Shown in pieces: positions 31,601 to 39,685 of a DNA stretch of 64,000 nt (position 1 is its first letter; each line of letters starts with the position of its first letter). A program made the position numbers and the translations under genes. The notes beneath the pieces were generated by a model. It searched no databases. It was not told the origin of the DNA and worked only from the letters and a program-made list of their open reading frames with translations. This stretch comes from Mycosarcoma maydis. Taxonomy: Eukaryota > Basidiomycota > Ustilaginomycetes > Ustilaginales. The DNA is taken from contig NC_026493.1 in assembly GCF_000328475.2 (NCBI RefSeq), positions 434,001-498,000 of the forward strand. The letters are read 5' to 3'.

Positions 31601-33344
31601 GGCCATGGAAAAGCTCAAGATGGTGGGCGCGCTCGACATGCACAAGAATCTCACCTCTCTCGGGCGCGTGCTTCTGCAGTTGCCTGTGGATGCACCGATT
31701 GGCAAGATGTGTCTCTACGGCGCGTTTTTCCGATGTCTCGATCCGGTGCTTTCGTTGGCAGCCATCTTGACGAGCAGAGATCCGTTCATGGCGCCCATGC
31801 ACTTGAGAGAAGAGGCCGAGATGGTCAAGGACCGATGGTGTCCGCCCGACTTTCGATCGGATGCGCTGTGCGTCCTGCGCGCCTACACGCGCTGGTGGGA
31901 GCTGCAGTCGCGAGACGACTATGTAGAAGCCAACCGTTTCTGCCAAGACAACTTTCTGAGTAAGCTCACGCTGCTCCAGATCCAGCAGGTCAAAGAGCAC
32001 CTCTTTCAATCCATGAAGAAGGCCGGGATCATCTCGGTGATTCAGAACTCGTCGCTGGGAACCAACGCGAATGGCAACGTGGTCAACTACCAGTCGCGCT
32101 ACCGTCGACCACGCGAAACCGATGCGGAATTCAACACCAACGCCCATGTCACCTCGCTGCTGGCGGCTCTTATCGCCGTCTCTTCTCCACCGAACTTTGC
32201 CATCCGAAACGGCAAGGCGAGCTACCGCACTTCGCAGGACAAGTCATGTCTGATGCATGCGTCGTCGATCTGTCACACCAAGTTCACCAAGCACAAGGCG
32301 TGGGATGCGGACAACATGGGCGAAAAGCAAATCTTTGCCTTTAGCGAGAAAATTCGCAACGTATCTGGCAGTGCAGGCAACAACGCCTGCACCATGCTCA
32401 AGGGATGTACGCGCTTGGATGCGCTCACGTTTATGCTGTTCGGGGCGACCGAGGTGCGCGTCTTGGGCGAAGGTGTCGAGTGCGATTTCTGGCTGCCGAT
32501 CACGGGCAACACCGAGTCGCTGGATAATCTGGAAAAGCTGAGATCAATCATGGACGTCGTCATGCTGCGCGTGTTTGAGGGGATCGGTCAGGCGGGCAAG
32601 GGTCGAACTAGGAAAAAAGCGGAGCAAGACGAAACGGAGAACGAGAACGAGAACGAGGTGGGAGAGGAGGATGAAGATGACGACGAGTGGGGGGATCGGA
32701 GTGATCTTTCGCTTTCGGCTCAGGAGATCGGTGAATTTGAATACATGAGTCAAGGCATCGTGCATGTCCTGGATGGATATGCACAGGAACGGGGATGGGA
32801 CTCGGGCAGTCGTGGACCGACACGTCCGGCGAGTCCGGCATCGTTGGGTCTCGGCGCGCTCAGCTTGCAAGAGGCTTCGGCAGCCAGAGCTTCGACAGTG
32901 GGTTTCGGTGCAGGAGTGTATGGTGCGGGAGGTAGTCGAGCAGGCTCGTCAACCAATTTGAACTCGAGCGCGCCCATGAGCGCGGCGACGAGCAACGGTG
33001 GGAGTCGATGGAACAGTCGATCGCAAACTCCAGATGTGCAGCACCAACACTCGATGCATCGGACTGCTGCGCCGAGCAGTGCTGCTAGCACACTGACCAA
33101 CGCGGCTCCCACTTCAAACAGCAGCACGCAAACCAAATCGACGAGCTCAACCACACACACAAGTGCTGTGGCGTCCCAACCCGATGTCGAGCCGCTCAAG
33201 TCGCGCCAGTCCGGAAATCGCCAAGGCTCGAGCCGCAGCTCGAGATCCACAACGGGTCGTGCAGGTCGACAAGCTTCAGTCAAACCTGCACGCCAACACC
33301 CTGCACTTGCCTCGACAAACAACAACGCCACCGGCTCAAGTTGA
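28659..33344 (+). CDS. DExH-box RNA helicase with dsRNA-binding-like N-terminus (DHX9/DHX36/YLR419W type)
   Basis: A single exon of 1561 aa from the ATG at 28659; the longer frame starts with TTG. Domains in order: disordered Ser/Ala-rich lead with AST repeats (1-110); a first dsRBD-like region (about 120-225); a second dsRBD-like segment (about 310-350, YIAGNEIGAAVGKNKKQAVA); and RecA1 with motif I ATGSGKTTQIP (about 503), motif II DEVH (about 612) and motif III SAT (about 649). RecA2 has ATNIAETSITIP and QRAGRAGRHRPG (about 907). Helicase-associated (HA2) and OB-fold regions follow to about 1310. A tail of about 250 residues is acidic, then Ser/Thr-rich. Known of the family: ATP-dependent 3'-5' RNA unwinding in RNA processing or translation. 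DEVH rather than DEAH is an accepted family variant. The exact orthologue is uncertain. Confidence 0.9.
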   Translation: MSDSSSARPAGASRSSSSAIPHNANNDTNNATTVTSNWGRGTPAASSHQSSKKKPTASRSRAAAASASKPAKDTQGANAASTASTASTASIPASSSKSTTLIPPSSTFRSGTPAKPTKFLPTQPLPYHSLQNLKDYYHGLIESGLVKKAWLDNPKNAIQNYVLHRTGTYPVYTVEEGQVQGRRDTNFRCTLYFDPEYDWHVYADAKSAKDSERLAALHAVLFLQNSGDILTKTPTASAPAPIVPQQHGPLIKLSDGSELTVQRAREFIDFYCKRFNLGKPDIRQSTAKPAKHAKPKRGGARKSSSSTTPHQSYASMYIAGNEIGAAVGKNKKQAVANCYLESVSYIESTDPSLWKTFSLLHKPGMSILKAPHVTFSMSEELDDSVQNIYDTMIRSKIYAKRPRTVGANIPGQDPNATSNDVNDQLEKQRQMRQQRARRFHQHFGATEESLQRKSEQLQLSLANYYSSDALASMRSQRLSLPVSQKQSDVLVKVELNQVTICMAATGSGKTTQIPQILFDDYILQGKGAKCNIVCTQPRRIAAISVAERVAKERGEKLGQTVGYQVRFEAKPPQPDGSITFCTTGVFLRRLQSALGDAESSNTFLDSITHVVIDEVHERDVETDLLLVVIKRLLAERRRLGKNEIRVVLMSATINPTLFQSYFADALGNPAPVVEIPGRSYPVEKHYLEETVRKLESLRLTPQMGGWVWGEKNVRDYIEREIYQRGGSVSRSISSNNARGGPSGGYENHAITSTSTNERVDAMADQVDDLEIPYALVALIIAYVLSISDDGHVLVFLPGWEEIKAVNLILTDTQYHPLLRTDFNDRDQYEIHILHSTVPVQDQQAVFERVRHNGIRRVILATNIAETSITIPDVVYVVDTGRVKEKRFDPERHLSSLVSAWVGTSNLNQRAGRAGRHRPGEYFGVLSKARYDRLKVNQTVEMKRTDLSNVVMHIKALDIPGMEVEDVLASAIEPPAPERVLAAMEKLKMVGALDMHKNLTSLGRVLLQLPVDAPIGKMCLYGAFFRCLDPVLSLAAILTSRDPFMAPMHLREEAEMVKDRWCPPDFRSDALCVLRAYTRWWELQSRDDYVEANRFCQDNFLSKLTLLQIQQVKEHLFQSMKKAGIISVIQNSSLGTNANGNVVNYQSRYRRPRETDAEFNTNAHVTSLLAALIAVSSPPNFAIRNGKASYRTSQDKSCLMHASSICHTKFTKHKAWDADNMGEKQIFAFSEKIRNVSGSAGNNACTMLKGCTRLDALTFMLFGATEVRVLGEGVECDFWLPITGNTESLDNLEKLRSIMDVVMLRVFEGIGQAGKGRTRKKAEQDETENENENEVGEEDEDDDEWGDRSDLSLSAQEIGEFEYMSQGIVHVLDGYAQERGWDSGSRGPTRPASPASLGLGALSLQEASAARASTVGFGAGVYGAGGSRAGSSTNLNSSAPMSAATSNGGSRWNSRSQTPDVQHQHSMHRTAAPSSAASTLTNAAPTSNSSTQTKSTSSTTHTSAVASQPDVEPLKSRQSGNRQGSSRSSRSTTGRAGRQASVKPARQHPALASTNNNATGSS

Positions 33345-33818
33345 GCTGGCTCAGCGTCAGCCTGACACGCATGTGTGCTGTGTGCTGTGTGCTGTGTGCT
33401 GCGTGCTGCGTGCTGCGTGTCTCCATATCACGTCTAGCCACATTTTGCTACAAGCAATCACGGTACATCTCGTCTTTGGTTTGTGTTTCGTCCTCTGGCA
33501 GGTCAAGTGTGACGGAGTTCTCGTGGGGTGTGTCTGCGCTTTCTCTTGCGCAAGCGGCGCGGAGTATGTTCGGCGACCAGCGAGGAGCGGCTAAATCACG
33601 AATGGCGAATCTTCGTGACGCGGCGGTGAACAGCGAGTGACGAACGACGAATGAGAACGTCGAGATTGGTTGGGTATTTGACGAAATGGCGAATTTCCGA
33701 ATTTCACGTTTGGGACGCCGCGAGTAAGCCGAAGAGGATTCGGGAATTTGGGTTGGACATTTACCACCATCTCCACAGCCACGGTTGACGGGTGAGACGG
33801 GACTGGGATTCACGATTG
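33345..33818. other. Spacer between helicase and Zn2Cys6 genes
   Basis: A 474-bp spacer between two tandem genes. The heptamer array 33375-33416 starts 30 bp after the helicase stop codon. There is no gene. Confidence 0.6.
33375..33416. repeat. Heptamer array (GTGCTGT)3(GTGCTGC)3
   Basis: Six tandem 7-bp units in two homogeneous blocks, immediately 3' of the helicase gene. The block structure indicates spread of a single-base variant by local duplication. Confidence 0.95.
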
Positions 33819-36800
33819 ATGGCGACGTACTCGAACGCACCTTGTGTAGCTGATCCAGGTAGTACCAGGGAGGAAGAGATGGGATGTAGCTCGAGCGAGG
33901 ATGATAGTGCGAGTAGCGTGCGCGCGAGCAAGCCGGGTGGATCGACGACGCACAAGAAGGTGTCGTGCCAACCATGTAGACAGGCAAAGGTGAAATGCAT
34001 CGTCTCGTCTGATTCAACGTCCAACGCATGCAGTCGATGCACCAAGCTGAAGCGAGACTGCTTCTATCGCACGCACAAGCGTGGTCGCAAACCAGGCAAA
34101 ATCAAACTCCAGCAGATCCTCCGTCGCGTCCAGCTCCTCGATCGCACGCTCACCGAGATCAAGCTTCTCAACAACCACGTAAACGACGCAGATGCAGAAT
34201 CGCTCGTCAACACCCTACAGTGGCAGCTGAGCAGAAGCAAGTTCTTCCAGCGTGCAGCCGTGGCACATGCAGATCCAGTCGAGCACAACCATCTCATCCA
34301 CCAACCCGAAATCAGTGCTCCCCAAACAACCGTGCACGAGCATCGAGATCAACCGCACCCCGGCTTCGCTCAGAACGCAAATGCGAATGCAAATGCAAAT
34401 GCAAATGCAAATGCAAATGCGCAGCTACCTTTACCGCTCGAAAATGTACAACGACCTCGGTCGGATTTCAACATGCTGGTCGATATGGAAGATCACGCTT
34501 CAGTCGCTCGGGTCCGCGACGAATTTCCGACGCTCAGCAACCCACTCAAGTTGCTGGCGCAGGCGAGTAGCGAGGAGAGCGAGAGACGCAGGATGCGTGT
34601 ATCGTCGGGTTCAGATGCAGGCCTAGGGCGGACGACGAGTGTTGATCTCGATCAACCGCAATGCGCCAACGAGCGCGAGCAACAACGAGCAGCACGTGCT
34701 GGTTCATCATCAAAACATGATGCCCAACCACCAAGGAAAAGGGCCAGGTCTCATTCGGCCTCTCCACACACGGCTTGTCACATGCAGTCTGCAACCGATC
34801 AAACATGTCAAGTCTGCGCCACAACACATGCAACTAGTACGGCCACGATGGCATCATCGAATGCCGACTGCACAGCCAAGGTCGAGGTCGAGCTCGAGCT
34901 CGAGGTCGAAACAGTGGCAAGCTCGTCGAACAAGTCGTGGGCGTCGACGTACTTCTCGCGTGGCGCGTTCCACCCGGTGTACGACAATCGACCGGAATTC
35001 GATCCGATCGATCAGCATCTGCTGACCGCCTCGCAAGCGACACGATTGATCTCGAGCTTCTATGCGAGTTTCGGCACTTTTATGCACATCTTTGATCCGC
35101 ATCTTTCGACGTTTGGCTATATCCGCAAGCACTCTGCGTTTCTGCTGACGGTGATCTGCGCGATTTCGGCTGAGTTCGAAGCATCGACTGATGTCGAGAT
35201 TCAACAAGAATCCGCCGTGCTCGCACCGCGCCTGCGCAGGCACTACGAAGCTATGATCGCGTGGATCACGAGTGGAGACTATAAAAACGTCGAGATGGCA
35301 CAGGCATTTTTCTTGCTGGCGAGCTATCGACCAATGGCGGACAGCGCAACGTCGGACCAGACATGGTTATTCTTGGGTACCGCGATCCGCATCGCCACAG
35401 AGCTCGGCTGCAATCTGGTGTGCTACTCGTACACCAACACGCCGCGCGTCGCCGACGGCAACCAGAACGATCACTATACACGACAGTTGCGTAACACCGA
35501 GCGTCTGTGGATCAATCTCTGGAACCTCGAAAAGACGCTCGCGAGCCAGACCGGTCAGAGAATGCACCTAGCCGATGAAGGCGTTGTGGCCACGTGCAGT
35601 AGGTGGCATCGGATGCCGTGCAGTTTGAGGCAGGACGACGTGTTAGTGGCACAGGTCGAGTTGAGAAGGCTCATGATCGAGAAGGTGGATGTATTTCATA
35701 CGCATGTTACGCGAACTTTGGGGTCTCGAAGACGAGTCACCACCGCCGAAGCACCTCGGACCAGCTCTGATGACGACACCAACGACACCAACGATCCACT
35801 GAGCTCCGCGGAGCGCGATCAACTCTCGTTGCAGCTGAGTTATTTTCGACACTCGGTTGACATGGACCTGAAACGGTGGCAAGAACGATGGCTCTCGTCA
35901 TCTTGCACGTTGTCTAGCGCGCCAACACCGTTGCAGATCACAGGTCCACTCTCGCTCGACTACGCAGCACTGGTCACATATGCGCTGCCGCTGCCCATCT
36001 CGTACACGGTAGATGTGACAAGTGAACTGACACAGCTGTACCGCCACTGCTACCTCAGTTGCACCAACTACATGGCCACATTTGTCGATCGATGTCAACG
36101 CGCCATGATGGACCACATTACCAACAGCACCGTGATCTCGACCGTATACGCCGTCGTATTTGCGCTCGATCTGGCAAGGAAGGCGTACAATCAAACACGT
36201 ACACCATGCCATGCTGGCCAGCACGCCAGTGCGCATGCGAGCAACACGAGCAACACGAGCAACACGAGCAACGCGAGAGGCGTCGATTTCGGCTTCGTCT
36301 CGACTAAGCGTGTCGTGAATCTGGCCAAGCTGACAGCGGCGCAGCTGGACAAGATCGGCAAAGCGAAGCAGGGGAGGCTCGGAAGAAGCGTTGCGAGTAG
36401 GTACAGCGCGTTTTTGAACGGTGTATTGGCGAGGTTCGAGGTGACGCGTGACACGGTGAGTGCGGGTGCAAGCACGCAAGTGGCAAACGAGAGAGCTCAA
36501 GCTGTTGGTCAAGTCGGGGGCGGAGAGCAAACAGATACAGGAGAACAAGCAGCTGCTGTTGGACGCGGATTTCAGGCCGTCCAAACCGACTTGCCGCGTA
36601 GCACTCACGAAAGCGATGGTGCGTGTGCCGCTTTCTCGTCGACACAAGCGTGCGATTTCGTACAGCCCAACGCGGCGGATGTGGACCCGGATTCGGACCA
36701 CCACCTGAGGCGCGTTGGCAGTCATGCTGTGGCACCGACATCGGCCTGCACACGTTCTCACGCCGGCACGCGCAAGCAGGGGACCAAAGCGTCGCATGCC

Positions 36801-37244
36801 TATTCGTCCAACCTGATGTTCTCTCCTGATGCGTCTGATGCGCAGCCAGCCACGTATCCTACGAGCAGCACAGCCATGCCAGCACACATGCGCACTGCAT
36901 CGTGCAGCGCTCCTGCTCCTGCGCCTGCTCCTGCGCGCGCCACACAGAGTTGGACGACCACACGCTGCTCACCACGCTTCGTAATGCCGGCGCATCACTC
37001 GTTACCAAAGCCCACTCACGAATGCATCCCCATGCAGCCACTTTCTCCCGCAACCTGGTTCAATCAGTTGCACACCACGAACGCCACGCCTACACAGACA
37101 GACCCCGCCGCGCAACGCGTTTCGTCCATCGACACCGATCCATCGTGGGAGTGGATGATGGCCGACCTGGACTTGTTCAGCGTAGACGGCGGCGGTGGCG
37201 GTGGAGAACCGATCTTGGACCAGATGGCCCGACTGTTTGGTTGA
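33819..37244 (+). CDS. Zn2Cys6 fungal transcription factor
   Basis: A single exon of 1141 aa from the first ATG (33819); the frame upstream has only a GTG, and MGCSS at 33879 is an alternative start. The binuclear zinc cluster has Cys at 50, 53, 60, 71, 74 and 81 (C-x2-C-x6-C-x10-C-x2-C-x6-C), followed by a basic linker (THKRGRKPGKIKLQQIL) and a short coiled coil. An (Ala-Asn)n repeat is encoded near 34378-34422. A fungal-specific transcription-factor middle homology domain spans about residues 400-700 (YASFGTFMHIFDPHLSTFGY, ATELGCNLVCYS, TERLWINLWNLEK). An (Asn-Thr-Ser)n repeat is encoded near 36240-36275. The C-terminal 300 residues are low complexity with a Gly run. Known of the family: nuclear regulators binding CGG-type sites. 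The target pathway cannot be told from sequence. Confidence 0.92.
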   Translation: MATYSNAPCVADPGSTREEEMGCSSSEDDSASSVRASKPGGSTTHKKVSCQPCRQAKVKCIVSSDSTSNACSRCTKLKRDCFYRTHKRGRKPGKIKLQQILRRVQLLDRTLTEIKLLNNHVNDADAESLVNTLQWQLSRSKFFQRAAVAHADPVEHNHLIHQPEISAPQTTVHEHRDQPHPGFAQNANANANANANANANAQLPLPLENVQRPRSDFNMLVDMEDHASVARVRDEFPTLSNPLKLLAQASSEESERRRMRVSSGSDAGLGRTTSVDLDQPQCANEREQQRAARAGSSSKHDAQPPRKRARSHSASPHTACHMQSATDQTCQVCATTHATSTATMASSNADCTAKVEVELELEVETVASSSNKSWASTYFSRGAFHPVYDNRPEFDPIDQHLLTASQATRLISSFYASFGTFMHIFDPHLSTFGYIRKHSAFLLTVICAISAEFEASTDVEIQQESAVLAPRLRRHYEAMIAWITSGDYKNVEMAQAFFLLASYRPMADSATSDQTWLFLGTAIRIATELGCNLVCYSYTNTPRVADGNQNDHYTRQLRNTERLWINLWNLEKTLASQTGQRMHLADEGVVATCSRWHRMPCSLRQDDVLVAQVELRRLMIEKVDVFHTHVTRTLGSRRRVTTAEAPRTSSDDDTNDTNDPLSSAERDQLSLQLSYFRHSVDMDLKRWQERWLSSSCTLSSAPTPLQITGPLSLDYAALVTYALPLPISYTVDVTSELTQLYRHCYLSCTNYMATFVDRCQRAMMDHITNSTVISTVYAVVFALDLARKAYNQTRTPCHAGQHASAHASNTSNTSNTSNARGVDFGFVSTKRVVNLAKLTAAQLDKIGKAKQGRLGRSVASRYSAFLNGVLARFEVTRDTVSAGASTQVANERAQAVGQVGGGEQTDTGEQAAAVGRGFQAVQTDLPRSTHESDGACAAFSSTQACDFVQPNAADVDPDSDHHLRRVGSHAVAPTSACTRSHAGTRKQGTKASHAYSSNLMFSPDASDAQPATYPTSSTAMPAHMRTASCSAPAPAPAPARATQSWTTTRCSPRFVMPAHHSLPKPTHECIPMQPLSPATWFNQLHTTNATPTQTDPAAQRVSSIDTDPSWEWMMADLDLFSVDGGGGGGEPILDQMARLFG

Positions 37245-37367
37245 GCGTTGCAGCCACACATTTGTGGAGCCACCAAGTCAAGCTGAATCGGGTTTTGTTT
37301 GTTCGTGTTGTTTGGCAAAAGTGTCTACATATGGCTAGATGGGATTCCAGCATGGCGTGTTGAGGAT

Positions 37368-38942
37368 TCAACCAATGTTGGTCTGCACTCTCTGCAGGAC
37401 GGCGGTGGCGAGGAATAGCAAGGCTGTCACTGCAGCGACTGCGGCGACCTTGGACATGTTGGCTGTGTGCGACAAAGTGTACTTGACGTATACAAGCTGT
37501 GCGTGATGAGGCGAGCAGTTTTGCTTGTGCACCTTGAGTGCTGGACGACCGATGGTGTCGAGGTACGTCTTTGTGATGCTGTGATCGACAGTGTCCATGT
37601 CAAACGGCAGTTGGATCGAGATGCGCGTCGAGCGTTCGGGGAGCACGATGGTCGTCGACACGCAATCCGCCGCGACATCCTTCAACGGCGTGAACAGTGG
37701 CACCGCGGTGACGTACTCATGTGTACCCGCGATGCGTTTCGTCCAGCCTGTAGACAGCGCAAGAGTGTAGCCGATGCTAAACGTGTAGTTCCATCCGCCA
37801 AGCAGCGGGAACCTCGGTTGCAGTTCAAGCAGCGACATTTTGGACGCCACCGCCTGTGAGGTGGGTACACCAGTGGAGAGCGTCACCAGCTCCGCGTTGG
37901 GTTTCGATGCGCGGAATCGAGATGTCGAGACGTTTCCAATCTGGTCGATGAACCAAGCATCCTTGACGCCGGCAGGCAGCGTGAACGAGAGCGAAGAGAG
38001 CGCCGAGCCCGCACCGCGTTTGTAGAAGGAAGCCATCTGGTGTTCGATTCGCGAAAAATGGCCTTTGAGCGTCGGACCGGAATTGCGCAGGAGGATTCGG
38101 TCGGTGATCGAGAGCGCGTCGCCCCAGTGGCTGATCTCGGCGGTTCGATCCAGAGACACAATCGTTGCTCGTGGTGTGTCTGCTTGGAAGTGCACGGTGC
38201 CTTGATCGGTGGCAGTGTTGGCAACGAACGCGGCAACGTTTTCAAACGGACCGTACGTGACGATCGACCCGGACTTGGTCGCGTCGGACGGTGTGAAGGA
38301 TAGGATGTTGGGCGAAGCTGCTTTGACCTTGATCCTTGCGTTTTCAGTCGTGTAGGGAGAGCGGACGGCAGCATCTCCTGACCACAAGAACAGCTGCGGA
38401 TCCGTCTGCTTGACCGTACTTGGCAACGGAAGAGTGATGTGATTGAGAGCCGTTTCCAGTGAAAGCGTTGCACCGTCTGCGCCCAGAACCGTGGTCGGAA
38501 TTTGCGCCTCGAACAGCACACTCTTGTACGCATCGCCGTCGACCTCGCCCAGGCGTTGCAGCGAGATGACCGGTCGAGCACCACCCTTCAACTCGGAGGT
38601 CGAAGCGAGTTCCGAATCGAGCGCAGGCTTGACCGTCAATCGACTCCACGATAGATGCTGTGCCTCGTGTGCGCTCAGCAGAAAGTGGTACGGCAACGTC
38701 GACGCGCTAGTGCCACTAGCGGCAGTCGAATTCGAGGATTTTGGCTTGACGTTGAGCGTGGTGAGCGTATACGATGTGGAACCGGCGAGATCGATCTGTT
38801 TAAAGTAGTTGGTGTTGGTCCACTCGTCCGGGTTTGGAAGTGCTGCTGCGTACACCAAAGGCAAGCACGCTGCAAGCAGCGTGAACAGCAGCACCAACAG
38901 GGTGGTACTCCTCATGGCTGTGTCGAGAGGCCGCCGTGCCAT
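37368..38942 (-). CDS. OST1: Ribophorin I, oligosaccharyltransferase subunit OST1
   Basis: A single exon of 524 aa from the ATG at 38942 (MARRPLDTAMRSTTLL). The hydrophobic signal segment (LLVLLFTLLAACLPLVYA) ends near residue 35; MRST, nine residues on, is an alternative start. The luminal part carries the ribophorin I pattern: YTLTTLNVKP, ATIVSLDRTAEISHWGDAL, LRNSGPTLKGHFSRIEH, LPAGVKDAWFIDQIGNVST and LQPRFPLLGGWNYTFSIGY. One hydrophobic C-terminal helix (about 498-518) anchors it. Known role: a non-catalytic subunit of the ER oligosaccharyltransferase that transfers the dolichol-linked glycan to Asn of nascent proteins. The gene diverges from CDC45 across 743 bp and converges on the Zn2Cys6 gene at 123 bp. 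Confidence 0.93.
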   Translation of the reverse strand: MARRPLDTAMRSTTLLVLLFTLLAACLPLVYAAALPNPDEWTNTNYFKQIDLAGSTSYTLTTLNVKPKSSNSTAASGTSASTLPYHFLLSAHEAQHLSWSRLTVKPALDSELASTSELKGGARPVISLQRLGEVDGDAYKSVLFEAQIPTTVLGADGATLSLETALNHITLPLPSTVKQTDPQLFLWSGDAAVRSPYTTENARIKVKAASPNILSFTPSDATKSGSIVTYGPFENVAAFVANTATDQGTVHFQADTPRATIVSLDRTAEISHWGDALSITDRILLRNSGPTLKGHFSRIEHQMASFYKRGAGSALSSLSFTLPAGVKDAWFIDQIGNVSTSRFRASKPNAELVTLSTGVPTSQAVASKMSLLELQPRFPLLGGWNYTFSIGYTLALSTGWTKRIAGTHEYVTAVPLFTPLKDVAADCVSTTIVLPERSTRISIQLPFDMDTVDHSITKTYLDTIGRPALKVHKQNCSPHHAQLVYVKYTLSHTANMSKVAAVAAVTALLFLATAVLQRVQTNIG

Positions 38943-39200
38943 GTTGCTCAGAGGGATCTGGTGTGGTTGTGTTGGAGGAAACCAGATGGACAGTGCGCAC
39001 AGCTGTGACGAAGGACACTCGTGACTTTCTTCCAGCTCACTCACGACTAACGACTCACTCCTTGCCCAACTTGAGAGCCGCACGAGAGGCGTGCACTGTG
39101 TCACTCAAGGCTGCACGCCGCACACCACACGCCATAGCTCGTTATTTGTGAGCCTATACGATCTGACACAGAGACTGTTTGATTTTCAACATGCACGATG

Positions 39201-39266
39201 TTCACGATTTACGATTCACGATTCACGATTCACGATTTACGATATTTTACGATTTACGATTCACGA
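39201..39266. repeat. Heptamer array (TTCACGA/TTTACGA)9
   Basis: Six units (39201-39242), a 3-bp interruption, then three more units (39246-39266). The units alternate between TTCACGA and TTTACGA. It sits in the OST1-CDC45 divergent promoter region. Confidence 0.97.
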
Positions 39267-39431
39267 TTAATCTGTGATACGCGTGATGAATCGTCAATGC
39301 TCTCAACGCGAAGAATTCACTCGCGATTTTCGTGTGTGGTTCCGAGTGAGCGACGGTTGGACGCGCTGCGCTGCGTTCTGATTTTGTCCGTCAACAGAGT
39401 GTGAGTTACTCGTGACTGACAACTGACACTC

Positions 39432-39478
39432 GTGACTGTGTGACTGTGTGACTGTGTGACTGTGTGCTGTGTGACTGT
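39432..39478. repeat. Octamer array (GTGACTGT)5 with one 7-bp unit
   Basis: Four GTGACTGT units, one shortened GTGCTGT unit and a final GTGACTGT. The short unit equals the heptamer of the 33375-33416 array. Confidence 0.92.
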
Positions 39479-39685
39479 TGACTGATTGGCTTCGTGTTGC
39501 TCTCTTTCGCTGTCCAACAGAGCAGCGCAGCAGCAGCAAACAATCTCAGTCAACACGCGACTCGTCTGTGTGTGTGTGTTTGTCTCAATCACCTGCGCCT
39601 CTGCTGTTATCCATCATCCACCATCCAACACGACAGCACGCCAGTTGCACTCCTTGCACTGCACCGCTAGCATCTTGGCCCAACC

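Larger units (their letters stand above)
38943..39685. other. Divergent promoter region between OST1 and CDC45
   Basis: A 743-bp region that must hold both promoters. It contains the heptamer array 39201-39266, an octamer array at 39432-39478 and many TCACGA-type motifs. There is no gene. Confidence 0.65.

Noticed and set aside
31161..32147. 328-aa minus-strand frame opposite the helicase
   Set aside because: Antisense shadow rich in His, Arg and Val; no recognisable domain.
35898..36887. 329-aa minus-strand frame opposite the Zn2Cys6 gene
   Set aside because: Antisense shadow; Cys/Arg-rich composition typical of the complement of this coding style.
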